Shown: piece by piece, positions 1 through 11,212 of the stretch
Layout: every line of letters begins with the position of its first letter
Position numbering within the stretch: the first letter of the stretch is position 1
Origin: Lycium barbarum
Lineage: Eukaryota; Streptophyta; Magnoliopsida; Solanales; Solanaceae
NCBI RefSeq assembly: GCF_019175385.1
Contig: NC_083340.1
Span: forward strand, 7,665,706-7,729,705
DNA length: 64,000 bases
Direction: 5' to 3'
Position numbers and translations under genes: made by a program
Notes under the pieces: generated by a model
The model's database searches: none
The model's input: the letters and a program-made list of their open reading frames with translations, nothing else
What the model was told of the DNA's origin: nothing

Positions 1-1265
1 CATAAACACCCAAAGACTCGGAGATGAGAATAAGATGGTTTCCGTTGGTAAAGGACCTCTAAAGGTGATTTGTGACCCAATAGCTTACTTGGTAAAATAT
101 TAATGAGATACGTCGCCATTTGCAATGCATGATGCCAAAAAGATGGAGGAATGGAGGCATGAGCAAGAAGAGTCCGGATGTCATTATTTAGTGAACGAAT
201 TTTTCTTTCTGCTTTCCTATTTTGAGAGGATGTATGAGGACACGAAAGATGGAAGGACATCCCATTGGATGCACAAAATTTTCTGAATTGACTATTAGTA
301 TATTCCCTCCCATTATCACATTGGACATTCTTGATAGGACGTTCAAATTGAGTAAGAATATGGGTCTTAAAATCCATGAATTTTGAGTAAACATCAGATT
401 TTCTAGCCAAAGGGAAAGTCCACAAATAGTTGGTAAAATGATCCAAAAACAGAACATAATAACGATGGCCCATAGAACTCAAAATTGGAGAAGTCCACAA
501 ATCACTATGAATAATGTCAAATGGAAACAAAGTTTCTGAAATAGAACTAGAAAATGGCAACTTAACATGTTTACCACGAACGCAAGAATGACAAATACTA
601 GATGAACTAGAACTATTACATTCAATGCTTTTATTACGCCTAAGAAAATCCAAAATAGAAGCTCCCGGGTGGCCCAAACGATCATGCCAACGGGTAGAAG
701 ACAAGGCAGCAAAAGTCGACGGTGAATTGGTGGAAAATTTGAAGGTGGACAATGGATAGAGAGCACCCCTACTATTACATCTCATGAGAGCCATCCCCGT
801 CCGGAAATCCTTCACAGAAAACCCATAAGGATCAAATTCAACACTCACATAGTTATCAGTAGTAAATTTACAAACCGATATCAAATTTTTTATGAGTTTT
901 GGCGCATGAAGGACATTGTTTAACAATAAAGGAAGGTTCGGGGGAGGCAATTTAGCATGACCACAACCTCGAATTGGAATTGAATTACCATTACCAACAA
1001 CAATGCCAGTATTACGATTGCTCAAATTAAAATAAGACGAGAGAGTACCTTTTGTGGATGTCATATGGGACGTGGCGCTGGCATCCATATACCAATTCGA
1101 ATTGGGTTGGTTCAACGTCATCGTGTGCATAGCCGATTCAATATCCGTTGGAGTCCATTGCGTCGGGGGGCCCGCGGCTGCATATGCCTGCTGTTGTGGT
1201 CGCGAGCCCAAAATGTCAAGCTGGGCCAGCGACCTCGGGCCAGACGAAGAAGATGGCGGCTGCCA
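1..1265 (-). pseudogene. Copia Pol, N-terminal part: protease, gag-pre-integrase, integrase core
   Basis: This continues the gag frame after the TAG and stays open to the window edge. In order there is a protease-like site reading WYMDASATSHMT (DAS where DSG or DTG is usual), a gag-pre-integrase zinc region with a WHDRLGHPG block followed by CHSC, and an integrase core. The core shows HSDLW (first Asp), QCDNGRE (second Asp) and KAERK (Glu), the DDE triad, followed by the typical region around YLINILPSK. RT and RNase H would follow outside the window. It would normally be translated as one polyprotein with Gag; here the upstream TAG separates them unless it is read through. Confidence 0.85.
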
Positions 1266-2204
1266 CTACTGCTGTGGCCGAGCCCACTGCGTGGTAGGAT
1301 ACGGGCAAGGGGGAGCCCACTGAGGCATCCAACCCCACTGCCACGGTGAGGAGGGCTGTTGCCACTGCTGCTGGTCACCTGAGGGGTGTCCTCCATGGCG
1401 TCGGCTGCCACTGCCGCCGCCCGAACCACGGCCACCGCCGTTATTATTCCCGCCGCTAGAGCCGCGGTTTTTGTTGTTATTTTTGCCCCGATGATGGTGG
1501 TGAGAACGACCAGAATTTTCCAGATGAGAAGAGTCATCAAAATCACGTTTGGAATTAGCCACCATAGCCGCGGGCGAGTCATCATGCATTTCAGCCAACG
1601 CCTTTTCCTCAAGGCACAAACTTGACCGAGCTTCGGAGAATGGTGGAAGAGGCTTACTTTGGCGGATATAGGTACCCAAATTCTTGTATGCCTCTGGGAG
1701 TCCAGCCACCAGTTGGAGAACGAGGTGGTTGTCGGTCACCGGAGCCCCCACACTCTTAAGTTGATCGGCCAAGGTCTTGAGACGTTGGCAATACGCCGAA
1801 GCGTTTGGAAAGTCTCGCATCTTGACATGAGAGAAATCATGTTCCAAAGCAACGGCACGGGAGTTTTTGTTGTCTTGAAAAAGATTACGGAGGCGATCCC
1901 AGGCCTCCTTTGCCGATAGGTATTCTTCGATGATTGTATGCAATAAGTCCGTGGAGATGGTTGCATATACCCATTGAAGTACCGTGGCATCCAAAGTGGA
2001 CCACAACTCCTTTTCGTCGTCGGTGGTAGGATCCTTCTCCTTTCCGGTTGGCAGAATGTGGGAAAGGACACGGTGAGACCGGGCATGAAGTTTGAATAAT
2101 TCGGCCCAAGCCGAATAATGATCCGTTTCCATCTCAAGAATGATTGGGATGTGATTCTTGATGTTGGAGACAGCCAAAGCAGGATGGAACTTGGTGTTTG
2201 CCAT
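1266..2204 (-). CDS. Copia Gag polyprotein (UBN2-like capsid region)
   Basis: A 312-residue Gag begins at the ATG at 2204, about 125 bases inside the primer site. Residues 1-200 look like the gag polypeptide of Copia elements (UBN2 type): a hydrophobic start, a helical capsid-like body, and the heptad-rich region that usually ends in LVAGLPEAY. The C-terminus (about 225-285) is rich in His, Gly, Asn and Arg and has no CCHC zinc knuckle, so RNA binding probably relies on basic Gly-rich tracts. The ORF ends at TAG 1266-1268 within a Gln-rich stretch, and the same frame continues open into protease and integrase. CAG to TAG is a simple C-to-T change, so a nonsense mutation is likelier than programmed readthrough. 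Confidence 0.85.
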   Translation of the reverse strand: MANTKFHPALAVSNIKNHIPIILEMETDHYSAWAELFKLHARSHRVLSHILPTGKEKDPTTDDEKELWSTLDATVLQWVYATISTDLLHTIIEEYLSAKEAWDRLRNLFQDNKNSRAVALEHDFSHVKMRDFPNASAYCQRLKTLADQLKSVGAPVTDNHLVLQLVAGLPEAYKNLGTYIRQSKPLPPFSEARSSLCLEEKALAEMHDDSPAAMVANSKRDFDDSSHLENSGRSHHHHRGKNNNKNRGSSGGNNNGGGRGSGGGSGSRRHGGHPSGDQQQWQQPSSPWQWGWMPQWAPPCPYPTTQWARPQQ

Positions 2205-2235
2205 TGATGGAAGGCAAGAAAAATGGACGGAAATC

Positions 2236-2264
2236 GAAGAAGAAGAAGAAGAAGAAGAAGAAGA
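2236..2264. repeat. (GAA)n microsatellite in Copia leader
   Basis: About nine uninterrupted GAA units lie between the primer site and the gag ATG. Confidence 0.9.
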
Positions 2265-2330
2265 CGTCGGAAAAGTGGGTAGAGGACGTCGGAGAATTAG
2301 GGCAGCGGAAGAGAAGGAAAAGAAACCCTA

Positions 2331-2343
2331 GGCTCTGATACCA
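2331..2343 (-). other. Primer-binding site, initiator tRNA-Met
   Basis: The minus strand reads TGGTATCAGAGCC directly after the LTR, the classic complement to the 3' end of initiator tRNA-Met used by many plant Copia elements. Confidence 0.92.
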
Positions 2344-2504
2344 TGAAAGAGATTAATTTCGTGATTATTCTCATTGATTGAGTTGGTAAATATACCATAG
2401 TTACAATGTCCTATTAGGATACAAACTATACTAACCTAAAATAGAAGATTTACAAAATATTCTTTTACTACATATTTACACTATTTATCAATAATAAACC
2501 AACA
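2344..2504 (-). repeat. Copia 5' LTR (161 bp)
   Basis: On the minus strand the LTR starts TGTTGG and ends TTTCA, immediately followed by the primer site. The TG...CA limits and position fix its boundaries; it is short for a Copia LTR. It is AT-rich. No second copy is in the window, so divergence cannot be measured. Confidence 0.85.
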
Positions 2505-4737
2505 GATATAGCAAGTTTATAAGTTTAACCAACTAGTGTATTACTATTTCCAGGAAATAACTTCAAATTCAAAGAAAATCTTAACCGGCTTGTTTATTTT
2601 CATGGTGAAATTTGCCTGTTCTCTCACAATTGATAAAGGCATCTGAAGCATGAGAACCCGGTGAGAAGCATTACGAATCTCTTATTAAGAAACTTGTTAA
2701 TACATATATAGTCATTTAGATGAGGACATAAGTGTTAGGGACGACCTACATGAGTTTAGAGCCGAATTCAGAATTTTGAGTTTATGAATTTTAATGTTTA
2801 GAAAATGCAGCTTAGCAGGTTCTGGTAAGCAGATTTCTTAACAAAAATACAGAATTGGGCCTGGCCAAAGCTATTGAATTCTGCCAAACTAGTAGTTAGA
2901 ACTCTAGTTCCGCCCCTGCACGATTAAAACAAAGATGCATAGATGAGGCTTTCAAAGAGTAATAGCTCATGATGTTAAATCTTTCTTTGGTACATTTTGT
3001 GCTTACATGTTCTTGCTGTCTAGTGCCAAGAATAATATGACTAGAAAAGAAAAGGCCCTTTCTAATATTAATTAAAAACCGGCCACATTTCGCTTAACAA
3101 AACCCCACGAATACACCAAGAACATGCAAACACAAAGTATGCAAATCGTGAAACATTAAAATATCTCCTCATACTCATACATCAATTTAGTTCATCTCAG
3201 CATATAACACAATGCAAACTTCACAGAATACAAGTATGCAATCTGCCAATTCCCTAAATGATACTGAAGTAAAGAAATTCATCAACATTTCCCCAACACT
3301 TAACTAAGCAAGCACGAAAGAAGCAAAGAGCACGAGTAAGCTTGACATTCCAGTCCATGCGACCCTGCTCACTCCACTTGTATCTTTTGCAGCTGGTGTC
3401 ATGTAAAAAATTCATCATGAGGACAATATTGTGAGCAAGAACGCAATGCAAATTAATGCCATCTTGAATCTACATTGCCTAGGAGATTAATTCTAAATGA
3501 GGAAAGAGATGGATACATAATTTAGACATAGACACTTCCGTGCTCCATTTGGCTAACCCTCCTGTCCAGTTCAGTGACTAGAAGTGCCTAAACAGGGTAC
3601 CTTCCAGACATTACTTGTAAATTTATTGTGATCATAAGTTGAGAAGCATAACAAATTTGCACATTTCACTTTTAACTGTATCAAAATTCTCGGAGTACCT
3701 AGGGCATATAACTTTGAACGGAGTAAAATATTACTTGGCGGAAGTTGTAATAACAAAGATTGTCATCCTCTATCCCCATTCTTCTTTTCTTTCGCAGCCG
3801 TAGAAAAATATTCAATTAGCATGACTCAAGAGGTGGAAAACAGAAGAAAAGGAAACTTACTCTAGAAAGACAATGCGACCAGTGGGTAGGGCATAGAAAA
3901 GACTTTAAAAACTTAATCTATAGCTATGCAGAAAGCTGAAAAGCAACATCCACGATAAACTGCTCTGTGTAATACCAGTGGCTTATTGGATAAGAAGAAC
4001 AAGCTTCTAAAGATTGAGAAGCATAGCTCCCTTAATAATCAGGTGAAGTCAGAAGAGTTTCATTTCCAACACAAATGACTTTATTTCCATTTCAACTCGT
4101 TCTTTTATGATAAAGCTTGACTCCCTCAAATCAAGCTTCTCAAAGGTCAAAAGTTTTGGCCGAATATCTAAGATTTAATTGAGCACCACTAAGAAATAGC
4201 ACGGACTTCAGCTAAGTACTCCTAAAATCAATTAACGATTGTGTCCGGGGACAAAATGTAAAAGTATTTTGCAACTATAGAGAAACTTGATTAAAACAGG
4301 AAGAACGGGAACTTTGAAAGAAAAAGCAACAGAACACTTGTTTGTATGAATTTAATTTCTAACCAGACATCATTCACTATTTTGTGTTTCTTTTCTCCTC
4401 TAAGCCTCTAAGTTGCAAATGAAGAGAGACAATTCTAAAAAGCTTTATGTCTCTGATATTAAATTTCACATCCGAGAAAATCTCATTTCAGCACAGAATT
4501 AACAAAACATGTTGAGCGAATCAATAAGTCCAACATAAACATTCTTGTCGCACCACAAATTTACGGTACATCACAATCTACTCACATTCACGTTGTGCAA
4601 AAGGTACAATTTTTAACTTTAGATGTGACAAGTTTTTATTTTTAAAAAGATAATAACTAGTAAAGGTGTGGCAAGCTTTTGTGGTAATATCCAATTTTTT
4701 ATTTCAGATGAGTTTAGTTTCAGATAATGACTACAAT
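2505..4737. other. AT-rich intergenic DNA, no gene seen
   Basis: Only short chance ORFs occur (the longest about 65 codons, with no recognisable motif, signal or homologous copy). The single repeat I can place is a degenerate MITE-like piece at 2757-2919. Confidence 0.7.
2757..2919. mobile_element. Degenerate MITE related to the element at 47092-47269
   Basis: The right end reads TAGTTCCGCCCCTG, matching the right terminus of the complete MITE at 47092. Internal phrases (GAATTCAGAATTTTGAG, GGCCTGGCCAAAGC) resemble that family. The left terminal repeat is gone and no target duplication is visible. Confidence 0.4.
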
Positions 4738-4870
4738 GTATTTTAAAAAACCGACAAAAACCGAATAGTAAAAACCGATATAGTTTGGTTTGACAATTGG
4801 AATAACCGACTTAATTGGTTGGTTATTTTTTAAATAAAAACCGATCCAAACCGAACCATGAGCACCCCTA
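4738..4870. mobile_element. Truncated hAT-type MITE (ACCG-rich family)
   Basis: The interior is packed with AACCGA and ACCGAACC words and the right end reads GAGCACCCCTA, the inverse of TAGGGGTG..., as in the intact element at 59549-60231. The left terminus is missing, so no target duplication can be tested. Confidence 0.5.
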
Positions 4871-5100
4871 ACTCTAATCAATATTGTTACTTTAAAAAAC
4901 AATTAATGTTAAGGGCAAAGTAAGAAAAACTTAATTAATTCTATCTTGATTTTGTAAATGAATAAATATTTGTGACGAATATTTATAATAATGTGGACAA
5001 CTAATATGAGATGGAGGGAATATAAATTATTCCATCGTAAGCATCCTAGCTTCCCACCACACCTCACTTAATAGTGGCCTCTCTTGTTGACTCGAATCGT

Positions 5101-5435
5101 TTGAGGTTGAAGGTGAGGCCCGAGATCATAAACAACTTGAATGGTATTCTCTCGAAATCTTTAAGATAAAGTCTTACATAAAATGTTAGCACACTCTACT
5201 TGGAAATATATAAGTTAATTGGTAATTAATCACCAATTGTTACAAACTCACAAATTTAAAGAAAACTGCGCTACATGAACGTGAATTGAATACAAAAAAA
5301 AAATTAAAAAAATCACGAATTTGAAAAAATAAAAGATGGCCTGAGAAATTAAACATTACTGCGCCACACGATCATACTCGAATGATTCTTTTCCCTTGCT
5401 GGCCAGAGTACTACCAGAGTCGGAGATTTCTTGCT
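5101..5435. repeat. Dispersed repeat, copy 1 (partner 9777-10092)
   Basis: About 320 bases align with 9777-10092 in the same orientation, including GGCC-GAGATCATA near the start, TTAATTGGTAATTAATCACC in the middle and TGCTGGCCA at the end. No terminal repeats or ORF are seen. It lies just downstream of the LTP-like gene. Confidence 0.75.
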
Positions 5436-5697
5436 CAATTTGTTTTCTTTGTAAATTTATTAAGGATACTGTATACATGGAAAAGTAAAGATTGACACAT
5501 GGTGTATTTAACAGGACATGTGGCAACTCGTACTTGTCCAGTTTTGTCTGATGTTCGTATTTACGAGTTAGCCAACTAAATTTCTTTGCCCTTAAAAAAT
5601 GAGCATTTTAAGCCCTTTCTCATTTCGAAAAACAAAATCAAAATCTGGGGTTTGAACTGAAAGTCCATTAACTTAGTAACAAGTGAGGAAAACTGCT

Positions 5698-6030
5698 CTA
5701 ATTTATTTCAAGTGATAAAACAATTATACCTTTACAAGCGGTAACATCACCACGGATCTTACAGGATTCAAGAAGAGGACCAAGAGCTTTATTAACATTA
5801 TTACCAAGATTAGGTAACACAGTGGGATTTTCATAAAGTTGGCAAAGACAAGAAAGATGTTTAGTTACTGCTTTAAGTGCCTTACAACAAGATGTTGATG
5901 GTTTCTTTGCACATTGTTTTAATTGGGCTAATTTTTTAGCACATAGCAGTTTGGCGGTTGTGGTGGTTGCTGATAGCAGCGCCACCGTGATTGTTACCGT
6001 GATCAGAAAGGAGTGTTTGGAGGAAATCAT
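5698..6030 (-). CDS. Secreted eight-cysteine lipid-transfer-like protein
   Basis: This is a 110-residue precursor. Residues 1-26 form a typical signal peptide (short basic start, long Val/Leu/Thr core, Ala before cleavage), so the product should be secreted to the cell wall. The mature part has eight cysteines at 30, 40, 48, 49, 61, 63, 90 and 99, in the C..C..CC..CxC..C..C order of the plant LTP / amylase-trypsin inhibitor / seed storage superfamily, which makes four disulfides around a lipid-binding cavity. Leu between the CxC cysteines and the small size fit type-2 or DIR1-like proteins better than type-1 LTPs. It is a single open exon; the ATG at 6030 is the first and sits before the signal peptide. 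A TATA box lies about 100 bases upstream. This is the only convincing host gene in the window. Its ligand cannot be read from sequence. Confidence 0.85.
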   Translation of the reverse strand: MISSKHSFLITVTITVALLSATTTTAKLLCAKKLAQLKQCAKKPSTSCCKALKAVTKHLSCLCQLYENPTVLPNLGNNVNKALGPLLESCKIRGDVTACKGIIVLSLEIN

Positions 6031-6132
6031 GTTTCTTTGTTTGGTTTGATTTTTTGCTTCTTACGGAAAAGGTGTTCTGTTACCTTTTTCTACTCTAGAG
6101 CAGTAGAGTTGTCGAGGGAACTAAATGCCACA

Positions 6133-6138
6133 TTTATA
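6133..6138 (-). promoter_or_regulatory. TATA box of the LTP-like gene
   Basis: The minus strand reads CTATAAATG, a good plant TATA box, 103 bases upstream of the ATG. Transcription would start near 6100-6108, leaving a leader of about 75 bases. Confidence 0.6.
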
Positions 6139-6549
6139 GTAGCTGTTTAGGCTGGAGTATTTTTTAAAACTTGTGATACGAAATGTGTTATATTTTCCCT
6201 AATTCACTTGGTGGTGTTTGAATCGGTGTTTTAAGAGGCGAGTGCGCGAGGCGAAGAGTTTCACCCAGTAAAAGTTAAGTGTAAGTTTCGAGACACAAGA
6301 CGTAAGTCTCAAGCATCTACGGGGTGTATGTCTCAAATCATCATGATTTCAAATTACTGATTTCAAATCACTGATTTCATGTCATTATTCAAATCATGTT
6401 CAAACTGCTCCTTAATATGACTCCATGTGGGTCCCATAGTTTCAGCTTTACTCCTTCACTGTTATTTATAACATGTTTCTCCTCCGGTTATTAGCTTCAT
6501 GTTCTCCATTTTTACAAAGATCAACTTCTTTTTCATAATTAGGTTATTA

Positions 6550-6576
6550 CTAGTTTTAGCGTACGTGCGTTGCACG
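6550..6576 (-). other. Helitron-like 3' terminus
   Basis: On the minus strand a hairpin CGTGCAACGCACG is followed by ten bases and then CTAG with a T next to it. That is the hairpin + CTRR + T pattern of Helitron 3' ends. The matching 5' end cannot be located with confidence. Copy 2 (near 13625-13645) has lost the hairpin. Confidence 0.4.
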
Positions 6577-7250
6577 TGTGTATCGCGTTAAACAATACAC
6601 ACACTGACGCAAATAAATTAATTCAATATGATGAATTTCGTTTGTATTTATATCTCACCTGACAGTTTCTTACAAACGATATTGTCGGTTTATGTTCTCT
6701 TCTGTCTTTTTAACTCCTTTATCGTTATCAAAATTTTGTTATCATTGATAGTCCTATTGAAAGGGCATCATATATTTATTCATACAACATATCATTTGGA
6801 GTTTCATACTCTTATAATAAAAATGTAGACAGAGTTCGTAATTTATTGAAGAGAGTGAATAACAAGAACACTTGATTATGGAAACAACCTAAAATATGTT
6901 ATGTTTCTATATTTTCTTTTCCGAATTATATAATTTTTTTTAAAAGGAAGGATTTCTATAAGTTAATAACATCTTAATTGGTTTGAAAGTATTAAATATT
7001 AAAACTTTCAATATAGTTCAAATAAGGAAAGATTTAAGAAACAAAATCGTAATTAATTTCAAAGTCCTGAATATCAGGAGTTCTTATATCTTTCAAATAA
7101 AGAAAGATTTAATAACTACAATTTCAATTAATAACTATAGTTGCTATCACATTCCTACCTATAATTCTTGGACACGATATAAAAGTAGAAAACCAAGAAA
7201 GGAATTTGAAGTCATCGAAGTCAACTGCAAGTTTAACATTCCCCAACTTA

Positions 7251-7665
7251 TAACTCTTAACTAATACTAATAATTATATGATGACAATATATATTAATCC
7301 TACTTCAAATCTAATTTCAGTTTATTGTTCTTTCAAATAATAATTAATCAATTAGTAAGTCATGATTGTGTCATTAGAATTTCTAATATTAATATTATTT
7401 TTGTTTATATTATGCGATGCACGTACGTATAATTATACATTTTTATTTTAGGAAAACTGATAACTCTTAATTAATACTAATCATATGATGACAATATATA
7501 ATAATCCTACCTCAAATCTAATTTCAGTTTATTGTTCTTTCAAATAATAATTATTCAATTAGTAAGTTATGATCGTGTCATTACAATTTCTAATATTAAT
7601 ATTATTTTTGCTTTTATTATGAGATGCACGTACATATAAATTATATATTTTTATTTTAGGAAATT
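7251..7665. repeat. 210-bp tandem duplication, two units
   Basis: The unit starting TAACTCTTAA at 7251 repeats at 7461 with the same internal order (TGACAATATAT, CTTTCAAATAATAATTA, GATGCACGTAC). The same tandem pair with the same period is present at 14737-15150, so it predates the segmental duplication. Confidence 0.85.
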
Positions 7666-8849
7666 GATTATTATACTTCGTACATATTTGACAATAACAA
7701 TTATTTTTAAAATATAGTACTGGTTTAAATTTAAAGTATATATTTTATGTTTGCATTTCGTAGCTTTCGAAGCAAGATATTTTCGTGCAAAGCACGAACA
7801 TAGTGACAAGTTATATTAAAAGCATGAATTCCCTAACTTGAGAGTTAAATTACTTAAATACCTCTTTTAAATAAGAAAGCTTAATTACCTAATACCCTCC
7901 AAAAATAACTTAAAATACTCTACTAAAAAACTTACTGCCTACAGTGCTCTCACGAAGAGTTGCGTTAATACTTTGCTAACTTAATATTTCTATCACGAAT
8001 AGTTGCTTTAACAATCACAGTCATTAACAATTTTTCAGACCACAAATCTTTTTGGTAGGACACAACAATTTTTCAGACCACAACTGTCCATATAAAACAC
8101 ACATACACACACTACATTTTCCAAACGGTGATTCTTTTTAATTTATTCAAGCATAAATCATTAACCACTTCATGGCAAGATCAAAATAGGAACTTCTGGA
8201 GTACAACTTTTAGTTTAAGCATTTTAATTTTTTCCACCTCTACATTATTTATTGAGAAGTAGAAACTAATTTGATTTGAAGAGTTTTTTCTAAAAAGTTG
8301 TGTTCTTTTGATAAGTCATTAATTTTTTTCTTTTTATAGATGATTACTCTAGTGTTCATCCCGAAGGAAGCTCGTTATTTTGACTCTTCGGTTATCTAAA
8401 TTCAACTTCTGCCTTGGATTTTTTTTTTTTGGCTTATAAATCTATAATCAAAGGTAATGTTAATCATCATTGTAGCTTAGATTCATTTTTCTTTATTCTT
8501 AATTTTTTATGTTCTCTAACAACATTTTGATATATTTTCTTCCTCAAAGAATACTTGATTATTATTTGTGAAACATATTCGTTCATTTTTTATTTTTATC
8601 CTTGTATCATTTCAAGTGCATCTGAGACTGTCTTATATAATATGGAGTTTCTAATAATAACTGATCACATAAATATTATATTTAGTAAAAATAATATAAG
8701 ATAATGGTTGAAAATATTGCACCATATTTAAATGGAATAGTTAGATGATTTTTTTTTTTGTGTCATGAATTGGAGAAGAGGAAGTAAAATATATTTATAA
8801 TTAAGTAGGCCATTTTAGAGATGATGAGATTTGAAACCTCTGAATTCTC

Positions 8850-9023
8850 TGTTGGGATAAAACGGCCCAAAGATACTCTCAACATGATGTGATATTGTTC
8901 GCTTTAGGCCAAGCCCACACGGTTTTCTCCAAAAGGCCTCACATCATTAAGAGTATCCAACTCCTTATAAGTAGCTCCTTTTTATTTTCAGGTTCCAATG
9001 GTATTTTGTTCGCACACCCAACA
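8850..9023 (-). repeat. TRIM left LTR (3' LTR of the minus-strand element)
   Basis: 174 bp, TGTTGGG to CCCAACA. It matches 9274-9449 apart from a handful of substitutions and small indels. Confidence 0.92.
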
Positions 9024-9273
9024 ATCTCCCCCTTGAACTAAGTTCCACGTGGCTCATTATCTTACCACGGGTCAGAGATTCAATATGTCTGTGTGCCACC
9101 TACATTGTCAGAGTCTTTACAGTCACCGAAGCCCAAGGCTCTGTATGCGTCTTCAGAGCTACGGGTAAAGGTTGTAAACCGGCCCATAGACGGGCAAAGG
9201 CATTAAGGCGGGCCCCACGCCACACTCCGCCATCTTCATACTTGTCCCACCAAACCATTGCTCTGATACCAGT

Positions 9274-9449
9274 TGTTGGGATAAAACGACCCAAAGATAC
9301 TCTCAACATGATATGATATTGTCCGCTTTGGGCCAAGCCCGCACGGTTTTCTCCAAAAGGCCTCACATCATTAAGAGTATCCAACTCCTTATAAGTAGCT
9401 CCTTTTTATTTTCAGTTACCAATGTGGTACTTTGTTCGCACACCCAACA
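9274..9449 (-). repeat. TRIM right LTR (5' LTR of the minus-strand element)
   Basis: 176 bp, TGTTGGG to CCCAACA, adjacent to the primer-binding site at 9260-9271. Confidence 0.92.
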
Positions 9450-9776
9450 TTCTCTAGGCAAAACTTTTTGACACGAACCTTCTCTATAATGAAGACAAAT
9501 AGGAAAATAACTTATTCTAGGGAACGCTAATCAATAAAAATAATTAGTTTTGACCGAGAACCTAAACAGATGCAAGGTTGTTAGTTAAATTGAAGTTCTC
9601 CGTATGATTTAATTTTAAGGAAGGAATTTTCGTCGGTGAATTTCTAATGATCTACTAATCAAGGACTACATAACTTTTCCTATTTACAATATCTTTCATA
9701 AAATGTATTTCTTGTAAAACTTTTATTCTTATTAGGTTTCACATATTACCTAATTTCACATCATAGGGATAAGTTA

Positions 9777-10092
9777 ATGAAGTTGAAGGTAGGGCCTGAA
9801 GATCATATACAACTTGATTAGTATTCTCTCAAAATCTTTAAGATCCGTCTTACATAAAATATTAGCGCACTCTACTTGGAAATATATAAGTTAATTGGTA
9901 ATTAATCACCAATTGTTACAAAATTATAAATTTAAACAAAACTTCTATACACGAACATGAATTGAATACGAGAAAAAAAATCAAGAATTTGAAAAAATAA
10001 AAGATGGTCTAAGAAATTAAACAATATTGTGCTACACGATCATACTCAAATGATTATTTTTCCTCTTGCTGGCCAAAGTTGGAGATTTCTTT
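9777..10092. repeat. Dispersed repeat, copy 2 (partner 5101-5435)
   Basis: Same order and orientation as 5101-5435; similarity stops after GCTGGCCAAAG. It follows copy 1 of the segmental duplication directly, whereas its partner lies on the other side of the LTP-like gene. No LTP remnant is seen after it. Confidence 0.75.
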
Positions 10093-11204
10093 GCACATAT
10101 ACATTTATTCCCAAAAAAAAAAAACTCCAATTTCCTAATCTGTATCTTTTTCTGGAAAGAATATTGTTTATGAAATATGAGAAAATATAACTATACGAGC
10201 AACACCTGGTAGCGCTATATATAATAGAGTATATCACCAAAAAAGAACATATTACTTTTCGTATTACGAAGCATCATGTAATATACAACATAGAAAAGAC
10301 CATCTACACTCAACTTTCATCCTACTTTAGCTTTTTAGATGCTTAACATAATTATAAACTACGCTCAGTATTTCTAATCAAGAATAAAGATAGTGTGTGC
10401 ATGCATATACAAAGAAAAAATATACTTAATACAATATATATTTTTTATTAGTTCTAGGAATGGCAGTGTATGCCATCTATTGACAAAAAATGCCAATCAA
10501 TAAAGAAGTACAATCATCTTCCACACTTTATTCTCTTTTGTTTTCTCGAGTACGTACAAAAGAAGTTTTCACATTTCTCCACTATCAAGTATCAACCTTA
10601 CAATTAAGAAACTCCACTGGCTCAAACTATTTTATATATAATGGAATTAAAGGTGTTTTGTTTTGTTAAAAAAATCAATCCTAAAAATAACGTGACATTT
10701 CAGACATTCAAAGCAGAAAGAAAAGAGTGACTTTATGTTTCAGACATTCGATATACCTGCTTTGAGCTTCGATTAATCCTATTCGTATCGGAAAGTTGAT
10801 TTTTGGAATAAAATGCTACCTACCAAAAACAACTTCACATATCTTGATTATTTACTACAATGATTCTGAAATATTTAAAGCTATTTATCTTATTAAAGAT
10901 GCACTAGTTCAAAAACATATGTTATTCGTGTGATCTGTTATGGTGATGAAATTAAGTTAAATACAAAAATAAGCTTAAAACATTAAAGTAGATATATACA
11001 AATTGCAAACCATACAGGCCTTTAAAGTGCTTCTAGATTTTTTATAAATAATGTTCTTTTTTTTTCTTTTTTTTGGCTAATACGGCTACATTTGATTAAA
11101 AGTTAAGAAGGAGATAATGTACGTATTTAAAATGCATTTCAACCACCTGCATAGTAGCAGAATTCATTTATCCACTCAACTAACACATCTATGCTGGTCC
11201 CATG
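10093..11204. other. AT-rich intergenic DNA, no gene seen
   Basis: I see only homopolymer runs and short chance ORFs, with no repeat shared with the rest of the window. Confidence 0.6.
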
Positions 11205-11212
11205 TTTATATA

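Larger units (their letters stand above)
1..2504 (-). mobile_element. Ty1/Copia LTR retrotransposon, 5' part, cut by window edge
   Basis: On the minus strand the order is LTR (2344-2504), tRNA-iMet primer-binding site (2331-2343), leader with a GAA microsatellite, gag, protease, gag-pre-integrase and integrase, running out of the window at base 1. Integrase before any reverse transcriptase is the Copia order. RT, RNase H and the 3' LTR must lie outside the window. The reading frame stays open from 2204 to 1 apart from one TAG at 1266-1268, so the copy looks fairly young. The target duplication cannot be checked because the other end is missing; the five bases beyond the LTR are GATAT. Confidence 0.93.
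8850..9449 (-). mobile_element. TRIM: terminal-repeat retrotransposon in miniature, complete
   Basis: Two near-identical direct repeats of about 175 bp (8850-9023 and 9274-9449), each TGTTGGG...CCCAACA, flank a 250-bp centre with no coding capacity. The minus strand has the tRNA-iMet primer site TGGTATCAGAGC at 9260-9271, two bases from the right-hand LTR, so the element points left. The target duplication is TTCTC at 8845-8849 and 9450-9454. The paralogous site near 41740 reads GAATTCTCTAGGC with no insertion, confirming the limits. It depends wholly on enzymes from other elements. Confidence 0.93.
6334..9778. repeat. Segmental duplication, copy 1 (partner 13423-15531 + 41035-42331)
   Basis: Copy 1 aligns with 13423-15531 and then, beyond the retrotransposon nest, with 41035-42331. 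Differences include a TRIM insertion here (8850-9449) that is absent from copy 2, and a Stowaway insertion in copy 2 that is absent here. Position 8090-8095 preserves the empty target of element 1. ORFs inside are short and shift between copies, so none is supported as a gene. Confidence 0.85.

Noticed and set aside
3254..3756. Short minus-strand ORFs in the first intergenic region
   Set aside because: About 60 codons each, no motif, no partner copy and no promoter context.
9100..9384. 94-codon ORF on the minus strand
   Set aside because: It runs from the TRIM LTR across the primer site into the centre; it has no domain and the element is a TRIM without coding capacity.
8850..9449. Cassandra-type TRIM carrying a 5S promoter
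   Set aside because: The LTR limits differ and I see no 5S internal promoter words, so it is called only a TRIM.
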